From assembly GCA_963848205.1 (NCBI GenBank), contig CAWKCV010000003.1, forward strand, positions 1,054,001 to 1,118,000: a stretch of 64,000 nucleotides of DNA, given 5' to 3'. The notes beneath the pieces are model-generated. The model was not told where the DNA came from and searched no databases. It was given only the letters and a program-made list of their open reading frames with translations. This DNA comes from BOG-908 sp963848205 (lineage in GTDB: Bacteria > Pseudomonadota > Alphaproteobacteria > Acetobacterales > Acetobacteraceae). The position numbers were made by a program, and so were the translations under genes. Of this stretch, positions 18,690 through 28,199 are shown in pieces; position 1 is the stretch's first letter; the number at the start of each line of letters is the position of its first letter.

Positions 18690-19274
18690 ATGGATGTCTC
18701 GATCAGCCATCTGCTGGCGGCCGCAGGCCATTCGCCCTGGTGGCAGGGCGCGGCCATCGTCGCGGGCACGTTCATTCTGGAGGATGCGGCGACTGCTGGG
18801 GCGGCACTCGCGGTGCAAAGCGGGGCTGTCGCGTGGCCGACGGCGCTGACGGCGCTCTATGTCGGCATCGTGCTGGGGGACATGGGGCTGTACGGGTTGG
18901 GGCGCCTGGGCGCGCATGTTCCCTGGGTGTTGCGGCTGATACCGGCGCCGCGCCAGGAACGCGGCCGCGCGTGGCTGGAGCGGCACGTGTTCAAAGTGGT
19001 GTTCATCAGCCGCTTCCTGCCCGGCGTGCGTTTGCCGACTTACACGGCGTGCGGCTTCCTGGGCGCCAACTTCCGCAAGTTCGTGGCGGCCGCGGTCGGT
19101 GCAACGTTGATATGGACGTCAGCGTTGTTCGCCGTGTCGTTGCGCGTCGGCCATTTGCTGATGCAGCATCTTGGGCAGTGGCGATGGGCTGGATTTGCCG
19201 CGTTCATCGTGGTGATCGTGCTGGCCGGCCGGCTCGCCTTGCGGGCGCAGGCCGAACTACAGGAACAGAAATGA
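18690..19274 (+). CDS. DedA family membrane protein (VTT domain)
   Basis: A 194-residue integral membrane protein with about five hydrophobic segments. The DedA core is visible: FILEDAATAGAAL near the N-terminus (acidic residues in the first re-entrant loop), GDMGLYGLGRLG, and the conserved VFISRFLPGVRLPTYTACG loop with the essential arginines. DedA proteins act in lipid-carrier flipping, proton-motive-force balance or envelope homeostasis. It sits between the phosphatase and ATP-grasp genes and nearly touches the latter, so the three may form one operon. Confidence 0.9.
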   Translation: MDVSISHLLAAAGHSPWWQGAAIVAGTFILEDAATAGAALAVQSGAVAWPTALTALYVGIVLGDMGLYGLGRLGAHVPWVLRLIPAPRQERGRAWLERHVFKVVFISRFLPGVRLPTYTACGFLGANFRKFVAAAVGATLIWTSALFAVSLRVGHLLMQHLGQWRWAGFAAFIVVIVLAGRLALRAQAELQEQK

Positions 19275-19290
19275 CGTTTGGATTGCCGCC

Positions 19291-20406
19291 TTGGACGCCG
19301 TGACGCCGGGGGGGATTGCCCAGGATTATCCTCCCGGCGCGATGCTCGCGCCGGAGGCCCGGCACCGGGATATTTCCCGCTTCGAGTTCCTGCCCGGCTG
19401 GGTCGCCTACGGTCCGATCGTGGCGCAATGGGTGCTGCTCGGCTTGTGGCATCGCGATTTCAGCGTGCCGACGGCGGCCAATCCGCGCATCACCACCGGC
19501 GGCCTGTGCGGCGAGAGCAAATCGGCCATCCTGGACTTGGCTGGCGGCCCTGCACGCGACTGGATTGCGCCTTACACGACGATGGTGACGGGCCAGGATG
19601 ACCTGGCGCGAGCGGCGCGGGCGATGGCGGCGGCTGGGCTTGGCTTGCCGATCGTCGTCAAGCCGGACATCGGGTGCAACGGCACGGGCGTGCGGCTGGT
19701 GAACAACGAGGCCGAGCTGGCCGCCGCGCTGGCCGCCTTTCCGCGCGATGTGGGGCTGATGCTGCAGCAGCTCGTCGAATGGGAGGGCGAGGCCGGCGTG
19801 TTCTACATCCGCCATCCGGACGATGAGTCGGGCCATATCAGCTCGCTGACGCTGAAGCATCCGCCGACGGTGACCGGCGATGGCAGCTCGACGTTGCGTG
19901 CGCTGATTGCGTCCGACCCGCGGCATTCCCGCTTGCAACATCTGTATCTGGCGCGGCTCGGCGACCGGCTGGACGGCGTGCCGGCACGCGGCGCGGTGGA
20001 GAAGCTGGTGTTCGCCGGCAATCACTGCCGCGGGTCGATCTTCCGCAACGGCGCGGCGAGCATCACGCCGGCGTTGACGGCGCGCATCGAGGCGATCGCG
20101 CGCGCCATACCGGATTTCCATTTCGGCCGCATCGATCTGCGTTTCCGCAGCCTGCAGGCGCTGCGGCAGGGGCAGGATTTCGCCATCATCGAGATCAACG
20201 GCGTAGGGTCGGAGGCCACGCATATCTGGGATCCCGACACGACGCTGCGCGAGATTTACGCGGCCCAGTTGCGCCATTACGCCACGGCGTTCTCGATCGG
20301 CGCCGAACTACGCCGCCGAGGTGCCAAGACGAGCGGGGCACGCCGGATGTTCCTCGACTGGCGCAACCAGAAACGCCTGCTGCGGTCCTACCCAATGAAC
20401 GACTAA
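19291..20406 (+). CDS. ATP-grasp domain protein (D-Ala-D-Ala ligase-like)
   Basis: This protein of up to 371 residues has an ATP-grasp fold. Visible parts are the lysine in PIVVKPDIGCNGTGVRL, the acidic LQQLVEWEGEAGVFYIRHP, and the metal/phosphate segment FGRIDLRFRS...FAIIEINGVGSEATHIWD. Such enzymes ligate a carboxylate to an amine through an acyl-phosphate; the substrate is not known. The start is uncertain: TTG at 19291, GTG at 19300 or ATG at 19342 are all in frame, none with a strong ribosome site. Coupling to the DedA gene 16 bases upstream favours an early start. The basic C-terminus (RRMFLDWRNQKRLLR) is non-conserved. Confidence 0.8.
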   Translation: MDAVTPGGIAQDYPPGAMLAPEARHRDISRFEFLPGWVAYGPIVAQWVLLGLWHRDFSVPTAANPRITTGGLCGESKSAILDLAGGPARDWIAPYTTMVTGQDDLARAARAMAAAGLGLPIVVKPDIGCNGTGVRLVNNEAELAAALAAFPRDVGLMLQQLVEWEGEAGVFYIRHPDDESGHISSLTLKHPPTVTGDGSSTLRALIASDPRHSRLQHLYLARLGDRLDGVPARGAVEKLVFAGNHCRGSIFRNGAASITPALTARIEAIARAIPDFHFGRIDLRFRSLQALRQGQDFAIIEINGVGSEATHIWDPDTTLREIYAAQLRHYATAFSIGAELRRRGAKTSGARRMFLDWRNQKRLLRSYPMND

Positions 20407-20410
20407 GCCA

Positions 20411-20458
20411 GCAAACGTTTTCTGGTCCTTTTTTTCAAAAAAGGACTGCTTCCTTCCT
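20411..20458. repeat. AT-tract hairpin repeat, copy 4 (near consensus)
   Basis: CAAACGTTTTCTGGTCC is followed by TTTTTTTCAAAAAAGGACT and GCTTCCTTCC. It lies between the convergent ATP-grasp and NUDIX genes and can act as a bidirectional terminator. Confidence 0.75.
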
Positions 20459-21059
20459 ACTCGTGCACCCACCCCCGATCCCGCAAAACCGGCACCAACC
20501 CGTCGCGGTCATGATGCGCCAGCCACCGCTCCAACTGCCCGAGCACGGCGCGTGTCGCCAACGGTATCTCCGCCTCCAAAGCCTCGGCCACGGTGTACCA
20601 CCGAGGCTCCTCCAGTTCCTCAGACCCGGTCGGTGTGCCGGTTACGCGGCCAGCCTCGACGATGAAGAAGCGTGCGTCGAACCGTATGCTGCGGTCCGGC
20701 GGGGTGATAGCGCGGCAGAGATAGTCCAGCCCGTCGAGCGCCGGCGGGTCGCCCAGCGACAGCCCGACCTCCTCACGCAACTCGCGTGCGGCGGCCATGG
20801 CCAGCGCGCGGGCGAGCGAGGGTTCCGCCGAGCGTTCCAGCCGGGCGAGCACGCGTGGCGGCAGCGGTGTGGCCGCGCGGGCGTGATGGTCGGCCGCGTC
20901 CACCGCGCCGCCGGGGAAGACCAGCATGTTGGGCATGAACCGGTGTCCGGCAGCGCGCCTGGCCATCAGCACCGAGGGTGCTTCGCCCGGCGGCTGGCGG
21001 AGCACCAGGATACTGGCGGCATGGCGCGGGGCGCGGGCGGGAAGCGGTGCGTCGGTCAT
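20457..21059 (-). CDS. NUDIX hydrolase
   Basis: A 200-residue protein read from the ATG at 21059; an earlier in-frame ATG at 21218 would add 53 unsupported residues that overlap the suf regulator. It shows a NUDIX box with an insertion: MLVFPGGAVDAADH, then AAARELREEVGL carrying the REUxEExGU catalytic core. This split arrangement resembles NUDT19-like enzymes that cleave CoA derivatives or other nucleoside diphosphates. It is divergent from the suf regulator. The substrate cannot be read from the sequence. Confidence 0.85.
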   Translation of the reverse strand: MTDAPLPARAPRHAASILVLRQPPGEAPSVLMARRAAGHRFMPNMLVFPGGAVDAADHHARAATPLPPRVLARLERSAEPSLARALAMAAARELREEVGLSLGDPPALDGLDYLCRAITPPDRSIRFDARFFIVEAGRVTGTPTGSEELEEPRWYTVAEALEAEIPLATRAVLGQLERWLAHHDRDGLVPVLRDRGWVHE

Positions 21060-21150
21060 TGCTCCATTGGCCGGAAAACCGAGGATTTGCAAAGGCATTG
21101 CGCAAGCGTGAGCGGGTGGCACCTTGACGAAGCTGGCGTGGAGCCGCATT

Positions 21151-21176
21151 TCCTGACAATCAGGACCCGTCAGGTC
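21151..21176. promoter_or_regulatory. Candidate operator upstream of the suf regulator
   Basis: A perfect inverted repeat TCCTGACAATCAGGA (six-base arms, three-base spacer) lies 30 bases before the Rrf2 start. It is followed by a second imperfect palindrome, GACCCGTCAGGTC. Rrf2 regulators usually bind palindromes and control their own operon, so this is a plausible autoregulatory site; no binding data are available. Confidence 0.4.
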
Positions 21177-21195
21177 CGCTTCATAACAGGTTGCG

Positions 21196-21654
21196 ATGTT
21201 CCGGCTTTCCAAACTCACCGACTATGCCGTGGTCGTGCTGGTTCGCCTGGCACGCGATGGGGGCGTGCAGACGTCACCGGGCATTTCGGTGGCTACCGGC
21301 ATACCCGAGCCGACGGTTGCCAAGGTCCTCAAGGCGATGGCTGGACGTGGCCTGGTGAGTTCGCTGCGCGGTGCGCGTGGCGGCTACCGTCTGCAGCGGG
21401 ATTTGTCGGCCATCGCGGTGTCGGACGTGATCGCGGCGATCGACGGGCCGATTGCGCTGACCGCCTGCGTTGATGGCGGCGATTGCGAAAGCGGCTGCCT
21501 GTGCCCGATGCGCGGCCGTTGGGACCCGGTGAACACGGCCATCCGGCAGGCGCTCGCAGCGATCAGCCTGGCCGACATGCAGAACGCCACGATACCCGCT
21601 GCCATGCGGCCGACGAGCGCACTGACCGCCGCCATGCCTGCTCAAGCGATTTGA
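21196..21654 (+). CDS. Rrf2-family Fe-S sensing regulator of the suf operon
   Basis: A 152-residue DNA-binding protein. Residues 1-60 are a winged helix (LSKLTDYAVVVLVRLA, then TGIPEPTVAKVLKAMAGRGL and the wing GARGGYRL). Residues near 92-105 carry a cysteine set (ACVDGGDCESGCLCPM) that would bind an Fe-S cluster as in IscR. It is the first gene of the suf operon and lies 10 bases before sufB. By analogy with the SUF regulators of this type it likely represses or tunes the operon according to cluster supply. The candidate palindromic operator just upstream supports autoregulation. Confidence 0.92.
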   Translation: MFRLSKLTDYAVVVLVRLARDGGVQTSPGISVATGIPEPTVAKVLKAMAGRGLVSSLRGARGGYRLQRDLSAIAVSDVIAAIDGPIALTACVDGGDCESGCLCPMRGRWDPVNTAIRQALAAISLADMQNATIPAAMRPTSALTAAMPAQAI

Positions 21655-21664
21655 AGGACTGAAG

Positions 21665-23146
21665 ATGCCAGCCATTGCCGAGACCCTGAACACTGTGCAG
21701 TCGGTTGCCGACAGCGGCTACAAATGGGGTTTTGAGACCGAGATCGAGATGGATTTTGCGCCGCGCGGGCTCAATGAGGGTATCGTGCGGCTGATTTCCG
21801 AGCGCAAAGGCGAGCCGGGCTGGTTGCTGGATTGGCGCCTGGCGGCGTTTTCGGCGTGGCTGAAAATGGAAGAGCCCAGCTGGGCTCTGCTGAATTACCC
21901 GAAGATTGACTACCAGGACTCGTTCTACTACGCGGCGCCGAAGAAGAAGCCCGGTCCCCAGTCGCTCGACGAGGTCGATCCCGAGTTGCTGCGCATGTAT
22001 GAGAAGCTGGGCATTCCGGTCAGCGAGCGCGCCATCCTGGCGGGTGTCGAGGGTGCGAGCGACCGGCCGCCAATGGCGGTGGATGCGGTGTTTGACAGCG
22101 TGTCGGTGGCGACGACATTCCGTTCGACGCTGGCCAAGTCGGGCGTGATCTTCTGCCCGATCAGCGAGGCGGTGCGCGAATATCCCGAACTTGTGCGCCG
22201 TTATCTCGGCAGCGTGGTGCCGCCGACCGACAATTATTTCGCGGCGCTGAATTCGGCCGTGTTCACCGACGGGAGTTTCGTGTTCATTCCCAAGGGCGTG
22301 GCCTGCCCGATGGAGCTTTCCACGTATTTCCGCATCAATGCGAAGAATACGGGCCAGTTCGAGCGCACGCTGATCGTGGCCGAAGATGGCGCTTCTGTCA
22401 GCTATCTCGAAGGCTGCACGGCGCCGATGCGCGACGAGAACCAGTTGCATGCGGCCGTTGTCGAGCTGGTCGCGATGGATGACGCGAAGATCAAATACAG
22501 CACCGTGCAGAACTGGTATCCCGGGGATGCGCAGGGGCGTGGCGGCATCTATAATTTCGTGACCAAGCGCGGCGCGTGCCGTGGTGCGCGCAGCAAGATC
22601 AGCTGGACGCAGGTCGAGACGGGGTCGGCGATTACGTGGAAATATCCGTCCTGCGTATTGCAGGGCGAAGGCAGCGTGGGCGAATTCTATTCGGTGGCGC
22701 TGACGAATAACCACCAGCAGGCCGATACCGGCACGAAGATGATCCATATCGGCAAGAACACGACGAGCACCATCGTGTCGAAGGGGATCTCCGCCGGCCA
22801 GTCCAATAACACCTATCGCGGGCTGGTGCGGATTTTGCCGCGTGCGTCGGGCGCGCGTAACCACACGCAATGCGACAGCCTGCTGATCGGCGATCGCTGT
22901 GGGGCGCATACGGTGCCTTATATCGAGTGCCGCAATGCGAGCGCGAAGGTGGAGCATGAGGCCACGACCTCGAAGATTGCCGAGGACCAGCTGTTCTATT
23001 GCCGTCAGCGTGGGCTTTCCGAAGAGGATGCAGTTGGCATGATCGTGAATGGTTTCTGCCGCGAGGTGCTTAAGGAATTGCCGATGGAGTTCGCCGTCGA
23101 AGCGCAAAAGCTGCTGGCCGTGAGCCTGGAAGGCTCGGTGGGCTGA
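21665..23146 (+). CDS. sufB: Fe-S cluster assembly scaffold protein SufB
   Basis: SufB (493 residues) forms the SufBC2D complex that builds Fe-S clusters in the cytoplasm. Conserved parts are RLISERKGEPGWLLDWRL, VFIPKGVACPMELSTYFR, SYLEGCTAPM, the basket strand region with KISWTQVETGSAITWKYPS, and the C-terminal DQLFYCRQRGL. The ATG follows AAGGACTGAAG, a good ribosome site. It ends one base before the sufC ATG, a typical tight suf arrangement. Confidence 0.98.
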   Translation: MPAIAETLNTVQSVADSGYKWGFETEIEMDFAPRGLNEGIVRLISERKGEPGWLLDWRLAAFSAWLKMEEPSWALLNYPKIDYQDSFYYAAPKKKPGPQSLDEVDPELLRMYEKLGIPVSERAILAGVEGASDRPPMAVDAVFDSVSVATTFRSTLAKSGVIFCPISEAVREYPELVRRYLGSVVPPTDNYFAALNSAVFTDGSFVFIPKGVACPMELSTYFRINAKNTGQFERTLIVAEDGASVSYLEGCTAPMRDENQLHAAVVELVAMDDAKIKYSTVQNWYPGDAQGRGGIYNFVTKRGACRGARSKISWTQVETGSAITWKYPSCVLQGEGSVGEFYSVALTNNHQQADTGTKMIHIGKNTTSTIVSKGISAGQSNNTYRGLVRILPRASGARNHTQCDSLLIGDRCGAHTVPYIECRNASAKVEHEATTSKIAEDQLFYCRQRGLSEEDAVGMIVNGFCREVLKELPMEFAVEAQKLLAVSLEGSVG

Positions 23147-23147
23147 C

Positions 23148-23897
23148 ATGCTCGAGATACGCAATCTTCATGCGTCCATCGGCGACAAGCCGATTTTGCG
23201 CGGTATCGATCTGACAGTGCCGGATGGCCAGGTGCATGCCATCATGGGGCCTAACGGGTCGGGCAAAAGCACGCTCTCCTATGTGCTGTCCGGGCGCGAG
23301 GATTTCACCGTCACTGACGGACAGGCTCTGTTCGACGGTGTCGATCTGCTGGCGATGGAACCGGAGGCGCGCGCGCAGGCCGGGCTGTTTTTGGCGTTTC
23401 AGGCACCGGTCGAATTGCCCGGCGTGGGTAACGCAAACTTCTTGCGGACCGCGCTCAACGCCATCCGCCGTGCACGTGGCGAGGCGGAGCTCGACGCCGC
23501 GCAGTTCCTCAAGCTGGCGCGTGCTGAAGCCAAACGCCTGCAGATGCCGGACGACATGTTGAAGCGCGCGGTCAATGTCGGGTTTTCCGGTGGCGAGAAG
23601 AAGCGTAACGAGGTGCTGCAGATGAGCATCCTGCAGCCGAAATTGGCCATTCTTGACGAGACGGACAGCGGTTTGGACATCGACGCGCTGAAGATCGTGG
23701 GTGATGGCGTCAATGCGCTGCGGTCGCCGACATTTTCCGCGCTCGTCATCACGCATCATCAGCGGCTGCTCGATCATATCGTGCCGGATGTGGTGCATGT
23801 GCTCGCGCATGGCCGGATATTGCGCAGCGGCGGGCCGGAACTGGCACGTGCGCTCGAAGCGCAGGGCTATGCCCAGGTGATTGCGGAGGCCGCGTGA
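23148..23897 (+). CDS. sufC: Fe-S cluster assembly ATPase SufC
   Basis: A 249-residue ABC-type ATPase that powers SufBCD. It has Walker A GPNGSGKST (about 34-42), a Q-loop in FQAPVELPG, the signature FSGGEKKRNE, Walker B LAILDETDSGLD and the switch His in VITHHQRLL. The stop overlaps the sufD GTG start (GTGA). Confidence 0.98.
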   Translation: MLEIRNLHASIGDKPILRGIDLTVPDGQVHAIMGPNGSGKSTLSYVLSGREDFTVTDGQALFDGVDLLAMEPEARAQAGLFLAFQAPVELPGVGNANFLRTALNAIRRARGEAELDAAQFLKLARAEAKRLQMPDDMLKRAVNVGFSGGEKKRNEVLQMSILQPKLAILDETDSGLDIDALKIVGDGVNALRSPTFSALVITHHQRLLDHIVPDVVHVLAHGRILRSGGPELARALEAQGYAQVIAEAA

Positions 23898-25180
23898 ACG
23901 TCACTCTTCTGCCGGAAGCTGCCGCGTCCAGCGCTGCCAGCTTTCTCGCACGCTACGACGGATTGACGGCTCGCCTGCCCGGCGATCCCGAGCCGCGCCG
24001 GGCGGCCGCCGACATTCTGCGCGCCGCGGGTTTGCCGAATGTGCGTGATGAGGCCTGGCGCTATACGAACCTGGCTTCTCTCGCCGAGACGCAATTTCAC
24101 GAGCCGCTGAGCCAGGCGAGCGGGTTCGAGCCGGACCGCGATCTGCCGCCGCTTGGCGCGCTCGAGGACGCACCGAGGCTGGTGTTCATCCAGGGCCGGT
24201 TCAGCGCCGAGGCGTCGAAGCTTCCCGAACTCGCCAAGGTGCAATCCTTTGCGGCGACCGCACAGTTCGGCACGTTGGCGCAGCCTGCACGCGAGCGGCT
24301 CGTCGCACTGAACACCATGCTGGCAGAAGATGGCGCGGTGATCGATGTTGCGGACGGTGTGGATGCCGGCACGATAGTGCTCGTCAGCTGTGGCCACGAC
24401 ATTCACGGTACTGCATTGGCCTATCATCCGCGTCATCAAGTGCGCCTGCAGCCAGGGGCCACGCTCACGCTCGTCGAAGTGGCGACCGGGCATGGCCAAT
24501 ATCTGCATAATCCGGTGACCGAGATCGAACTCGGCCGCGGCGCCAAGCTCACGCATATTCGCTTGCAGAACGAGGCGCCCACGGCGTTTCATCTTGCCAC
24601 CATCTATGCCGATCTTGCCGAGGGGGCGACCTATGACGGTTTCACCCTATCGACGGGCGCGCTCGTGGCACGCACCGAAATGCATTTGCGTCTGGGTGGG
24701 CCAGGTGCGCATGCCAGCGCGCATGCGGCGCAGTTGCTGCGCGGCCATCAGCATAGCGACCTCACGAGCGTGATCAATCACGATGCGCCGAACTGCAATT
24801 CGCGCCAGTCGGTCAAGCATGTTCTGGCCGGCCATGCACGCGGCGTGTTCCAGGGCCGCATCGAAGTGGCGCGTGTGGCGCAGAAGACCGATGGCTATCA
24901 GATGAACCAGGCGCTTCTCCTTTCGCCCGATGCGGAAATCGATTGCAAGCCGCAGCTGGAAATCTTCGCCGACGACGTGAAATGCAGCCATGGCGCGACG
25001 GTCGGCGAACTGGATGCCGATCAGCTTTTCTATCTCGTCAGCCGCGGCATCCCGCGAGAGGAGGCGCGCGGCTTGCTGGTGCGTGCCTTCCTGGGTGAAG
25101 CACTTGATCTCGTCGTCAACGAAGATGCACGCGCGATGCTCGAGCGCGTGGTCGATAACTGGTGGACGCACGCCGCGTGA
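23894..25180 (+). CDS. sufD: Fe-S cluster assembly protein SufD
   Basis: A 428-residue partner of SufB and SufC. It starts at a GTG that overlaps the sufC stop by four bases, consistent with translational coupling. Conserved features are RAAGLPNVRDEAWRYTNLA at the N-terminus, the beta-helix with HASAHAAQLLRGHQHSDL and GHARGVFQGRIEVARVAQKT, and the C-terminal CSHGATVGELDADQLFYL with RGIPREEARGLLV. It overlaps the possible GTG start of sufS. Confidence 0.97.
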   Translation: MNVTLLPEAAASSAASFLARYDGLTARLPGDPEPRRAAADILRAAGLPNVRDEAWRYTNLASLAETQFHEPLSQASGFEPDRDLPPLGALEDAPRLVFIQGRFSAEASKLPELAKVQSFAATAQFGTLAQPARERLVALNTMLAEDGAVIDVADGVDAGTIVLVSCGHDIHGTALAYHPRHQVRLQPGATLTLVEVATGHGQYLHNPVTEIELGRGAKLTHIRLQNEAPTAFHLATIYADLAEGATYDGFTLSTGALVARTEMHLRLGGPGAHASAHAAQLLRGHQHSDLTSVINHDAPNCNSRQSVKHVLAGHARGVFQGRIEVARVAQKTDGYQMNQALLLSPDAEIDCKPQLEIFADDVKCSHGATVGELDADQLFYLVSRGIPREEARGLLVRAFLGEALDLVVNEDARAMLERVVDNWWTHAA

Positions 25181-25194
25181 ACGCTGAACCGAAC

Positions 25195-26429
<1,235 letters not shown>

Positions 26430-26433
<4 letters not shown>

Positions 26434-26882
26434 GCGAGGCTGCCGCTTTCGACGATTCGCGCGATCTGTATCAGAACATCGTGCTCGATCGCGCGCGCAA
26501 TCCGCGGCACCAGCATCTGCTCGAACCGTACGATGCCAGCGGGCACGGCGACAATCCGCTGTGCGGCGACAGGGTGGATGTGCGCGTCGCATTTGCCGCC
26601 AACGGCACGGTGGCCGATGCGGCGTTCGATGCACGCGGCTGCGCCATCTCGATCGCCTCGGCCGATCTGATGGCCGAGATTGTGCGCGGCCGCGATGCGA
26701 CCGGCATCCGCGCCCTCGCCGCGCAGTTCGACGAGCTTGTGCATAATGGCGAAGCGCACACGCATGCCAGCGACATCGAATTGCTACGGCCGCTGTCTGG
26801 CGTGTCTGAATATCGCAGCCGGATCAAATGTGCGACCTTGCCATGGTCGGCGTTGATCGCGGCACTCGACGGAAAGGCGTAA
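26430..26882 (+). CDS. sufU: SufU-type Fe-S scaffold / sulfur-transfer protein
   Basis: A 150-residue NifU_N/SufU protein. The three ligand cysteines are C45 (NPLCGD), C71 (ARGCAIS) and C134 (RIKCATLPW). The long stretch between the second and third, rich in His and Asp, is the insertion that separates SufU from IscU. SufU usually accepts sulfur from SufS and replaces SufE, and no sufE is found here. The start is the ATG overlapping the sufS stop. Confidence 0.93.
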
Positions 26883-26885
26883 TCC

Positions 26886-27258
26886 ATGACCGAGAACTCA
26901 TGACCGGCCTGCGACCACGGTCGGCGTATGGACACCCGACGGCGAGACGATCGCGCTGCCCGGCGAAGCGGCTTTGCTCGACGCGATCGGCACGGTCTTC
27001 GACCCGGAGATACCGGTCAATGTTTACGAACTTGGCCTGATCTACACGGTCGAGATCGACGATGCAGGCGTGGTGCAGGTGGAGATGACGCTGACTGCGC
27101 CGAACTGCCCGAGTGCGCAGGAATTGCCCATACAGGTGCGCGACGCGTTGCTGGCTGTGCCTGGCGTGAGCCAGGCCAATGTGGTGACGGTATGGGATCC
27201 GCCTTGGGATCCGAGCCGCATGTCCGATGAAGCGCGCCTGTCGCTCAATATGTTCTGA
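26886..27258 (+). pseudogene. sufT: SufT-like DUF59 protein with apparent 5' frameshift
   Basis: From 26974 a TTG opens a 94-residue frame with the full DUF59/MIP18 core: VFDPEIPVNVYELGLIYTVE, LTAPNCPSAQELP, WDPPWDPSRMS. The same frame is open upstream to 26890 and reads VGVWTPDGETIALPGEAALL, a segment that looks genuinely coding and family-like. That part has no ATG, GTG or TTG in frame. The only likely start, ATG at 26886 (MTENS, followed at once by TGA), is one base out of frame. Losing one base near 26900 would give a continuous protein of about 123 residues. So this is either a real 5' frameshift, a sequence error, or a shorter product from TTG 26974. SufT helps Fe-S protein maturation. 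Confidence 0.8.
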
Positions 27259-27273
27259 TTGGATCGTTCGTTC

Positions 27274-27645
27274 ATGGACCAGACGATTTCCCAAGCCGCC
27301 CCTCGCGCACGCCGCGCCTTGCCGCCGCTCATGACGCTGTCCGACGCGGCGGCCGCTCGCCTGCGCGCGTTGTATGAGCATGGCGAGGGTCGGCTGCTGC
27401 GTATCAGCGTCAATACCAAGGGCTGTTCCGGCCTGGCCTACGAGATGAGCTGGGTGCCTGAGCCAGGTGCCGGCGACGAGATCGTCCGCGACCACGATCT
27501 GACGGTGCTGGTCGACCGCAAGGCGAGCCTGTTCCTGATCGGCACGGTGATGGATTACGAGCAGAAGACGATGAGCTCGGGCTTTACGTTTACCAACCCG
27601 AACGAAAAAGGCCGTTGCGGCTGCGGCGAAAGCTTCCACGTCTAA
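27274..27645 (+). CDS. sufA: A-type Fe-S carrier SufA/IscA
   Basis: A 123-residue HesB-fold protein that carries assembled clusters to clients. The three invariant cysteines are C51 (NTKGCSGL) and C115/C117 (RCGCGESF). The ATG at 27274 is preferred over a TTG at 27259. It is the last gene of the suf operon, 15 bases after sufT, and is followed by a terminator-like hairpin repeat. Confidence 0.95.
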   Translation: MDQTISQAAPRARRALPPLMTLSDAAAARLRALYEHGEGRLLRISVNTKGCSGLAYEMSWVPEPGAGDEIVRDHDLTVLVDRKASLFLIGTVMDYEQKTMSSGFTFTNPNEKGRCGCGESFHV

Positions 27646-27671
27646 ACCCCGGAAGCAGGCACACGCCAGGA

Positions 27672-27716
27672 GCAGAAGTTTTTTGGTCCTTTGTTCCAAA
27701 AAAGGACGGCTTGCCT
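27672..27716. repeat. AT-tract hairpin repeat, copy 5 (end of suf operon)
   Basis: CAGAAGTTTTTTGGTCC, TTTGTTCCAAA and AAAGGACGGCTTGCC form the hairpin with the conserved flanks. It lies 26 bases after the sufA stop and probably terminates the operon. Confidence 0.75.
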
Positions 27717-27746
27717 TAGTTCCCTTCTCCGATACGCTCCGCGACC

Positions 27747-28199
27747 ATGATCACCCTCTCCGTCAACCACCAACCCCACACCGTCGACGTCCCCCCCGAC
27801 ATGCCGATCCTGTGGGTGCTGCGCGACGTGCTCGGACTGACCGGCACGAAATATGGCTGCGGCATCGCGCTTTGCGGCGCCTGCACGGTGCATCTCGACG
27901 GCCGTGCGGTCCGGTCCTGCAAATTGCGCGCGGGCGATGTGGGCACGCGCGAGATCACCACGATCGAGGCGGCGCACACGCATCCCGAGGCGGCCAAGTT
28001 GCAGAAGGCGTGGCTGGTGCGTGAGGTTGTCCAGTGCGGCTACTGCCAGCCGGGCCAGATCATGCAGGCGGCCGCCCTGCTCGCGCAGACGCCGCAGCCG
28101 ACGGACGCCGATATCGACCGTGCGATGGCGGGCAATGTCTGCCGCTGCGGCACGTATGTGCGCATCCGCGCCGCCATTCACGATGCCGCAGCGGCGTAA
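27747..28199 (+). CDS. (2Fe-2S)-binding small subunit of a molybdenum hydroxylase (IorA-like)
   Basis: A 150-residue electron-transfer subunit. The plant-ferredoxin-type cluster site is C38-C43-C46...C58 (GCGIALCGAC) and the second cluster site is C97-C100...C132-C134 (CGYCQPGQ, CRCGTYVRIR). This layout is that of isoquinoline 1-oxidoreductase alpha subunits and related aldehyde dehydrogenases. It overlaps the large-subunit gene by 17 bases if that starts at its ATG. Confidence 0.93.
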   Translation: MITLSVNHQPHTVDVPPDMPILWVLRDVLGLTGTKYGCGIALCGACTVHLDGRAVRSCKLRAGDVGTREITTIEAAHTHPEAAKLQKAWLVREVVQCGYCQPGQIMQAAALLAQTPQPTDADIDRAMAGNVCRCGTYVRIRAAIHDAAAA

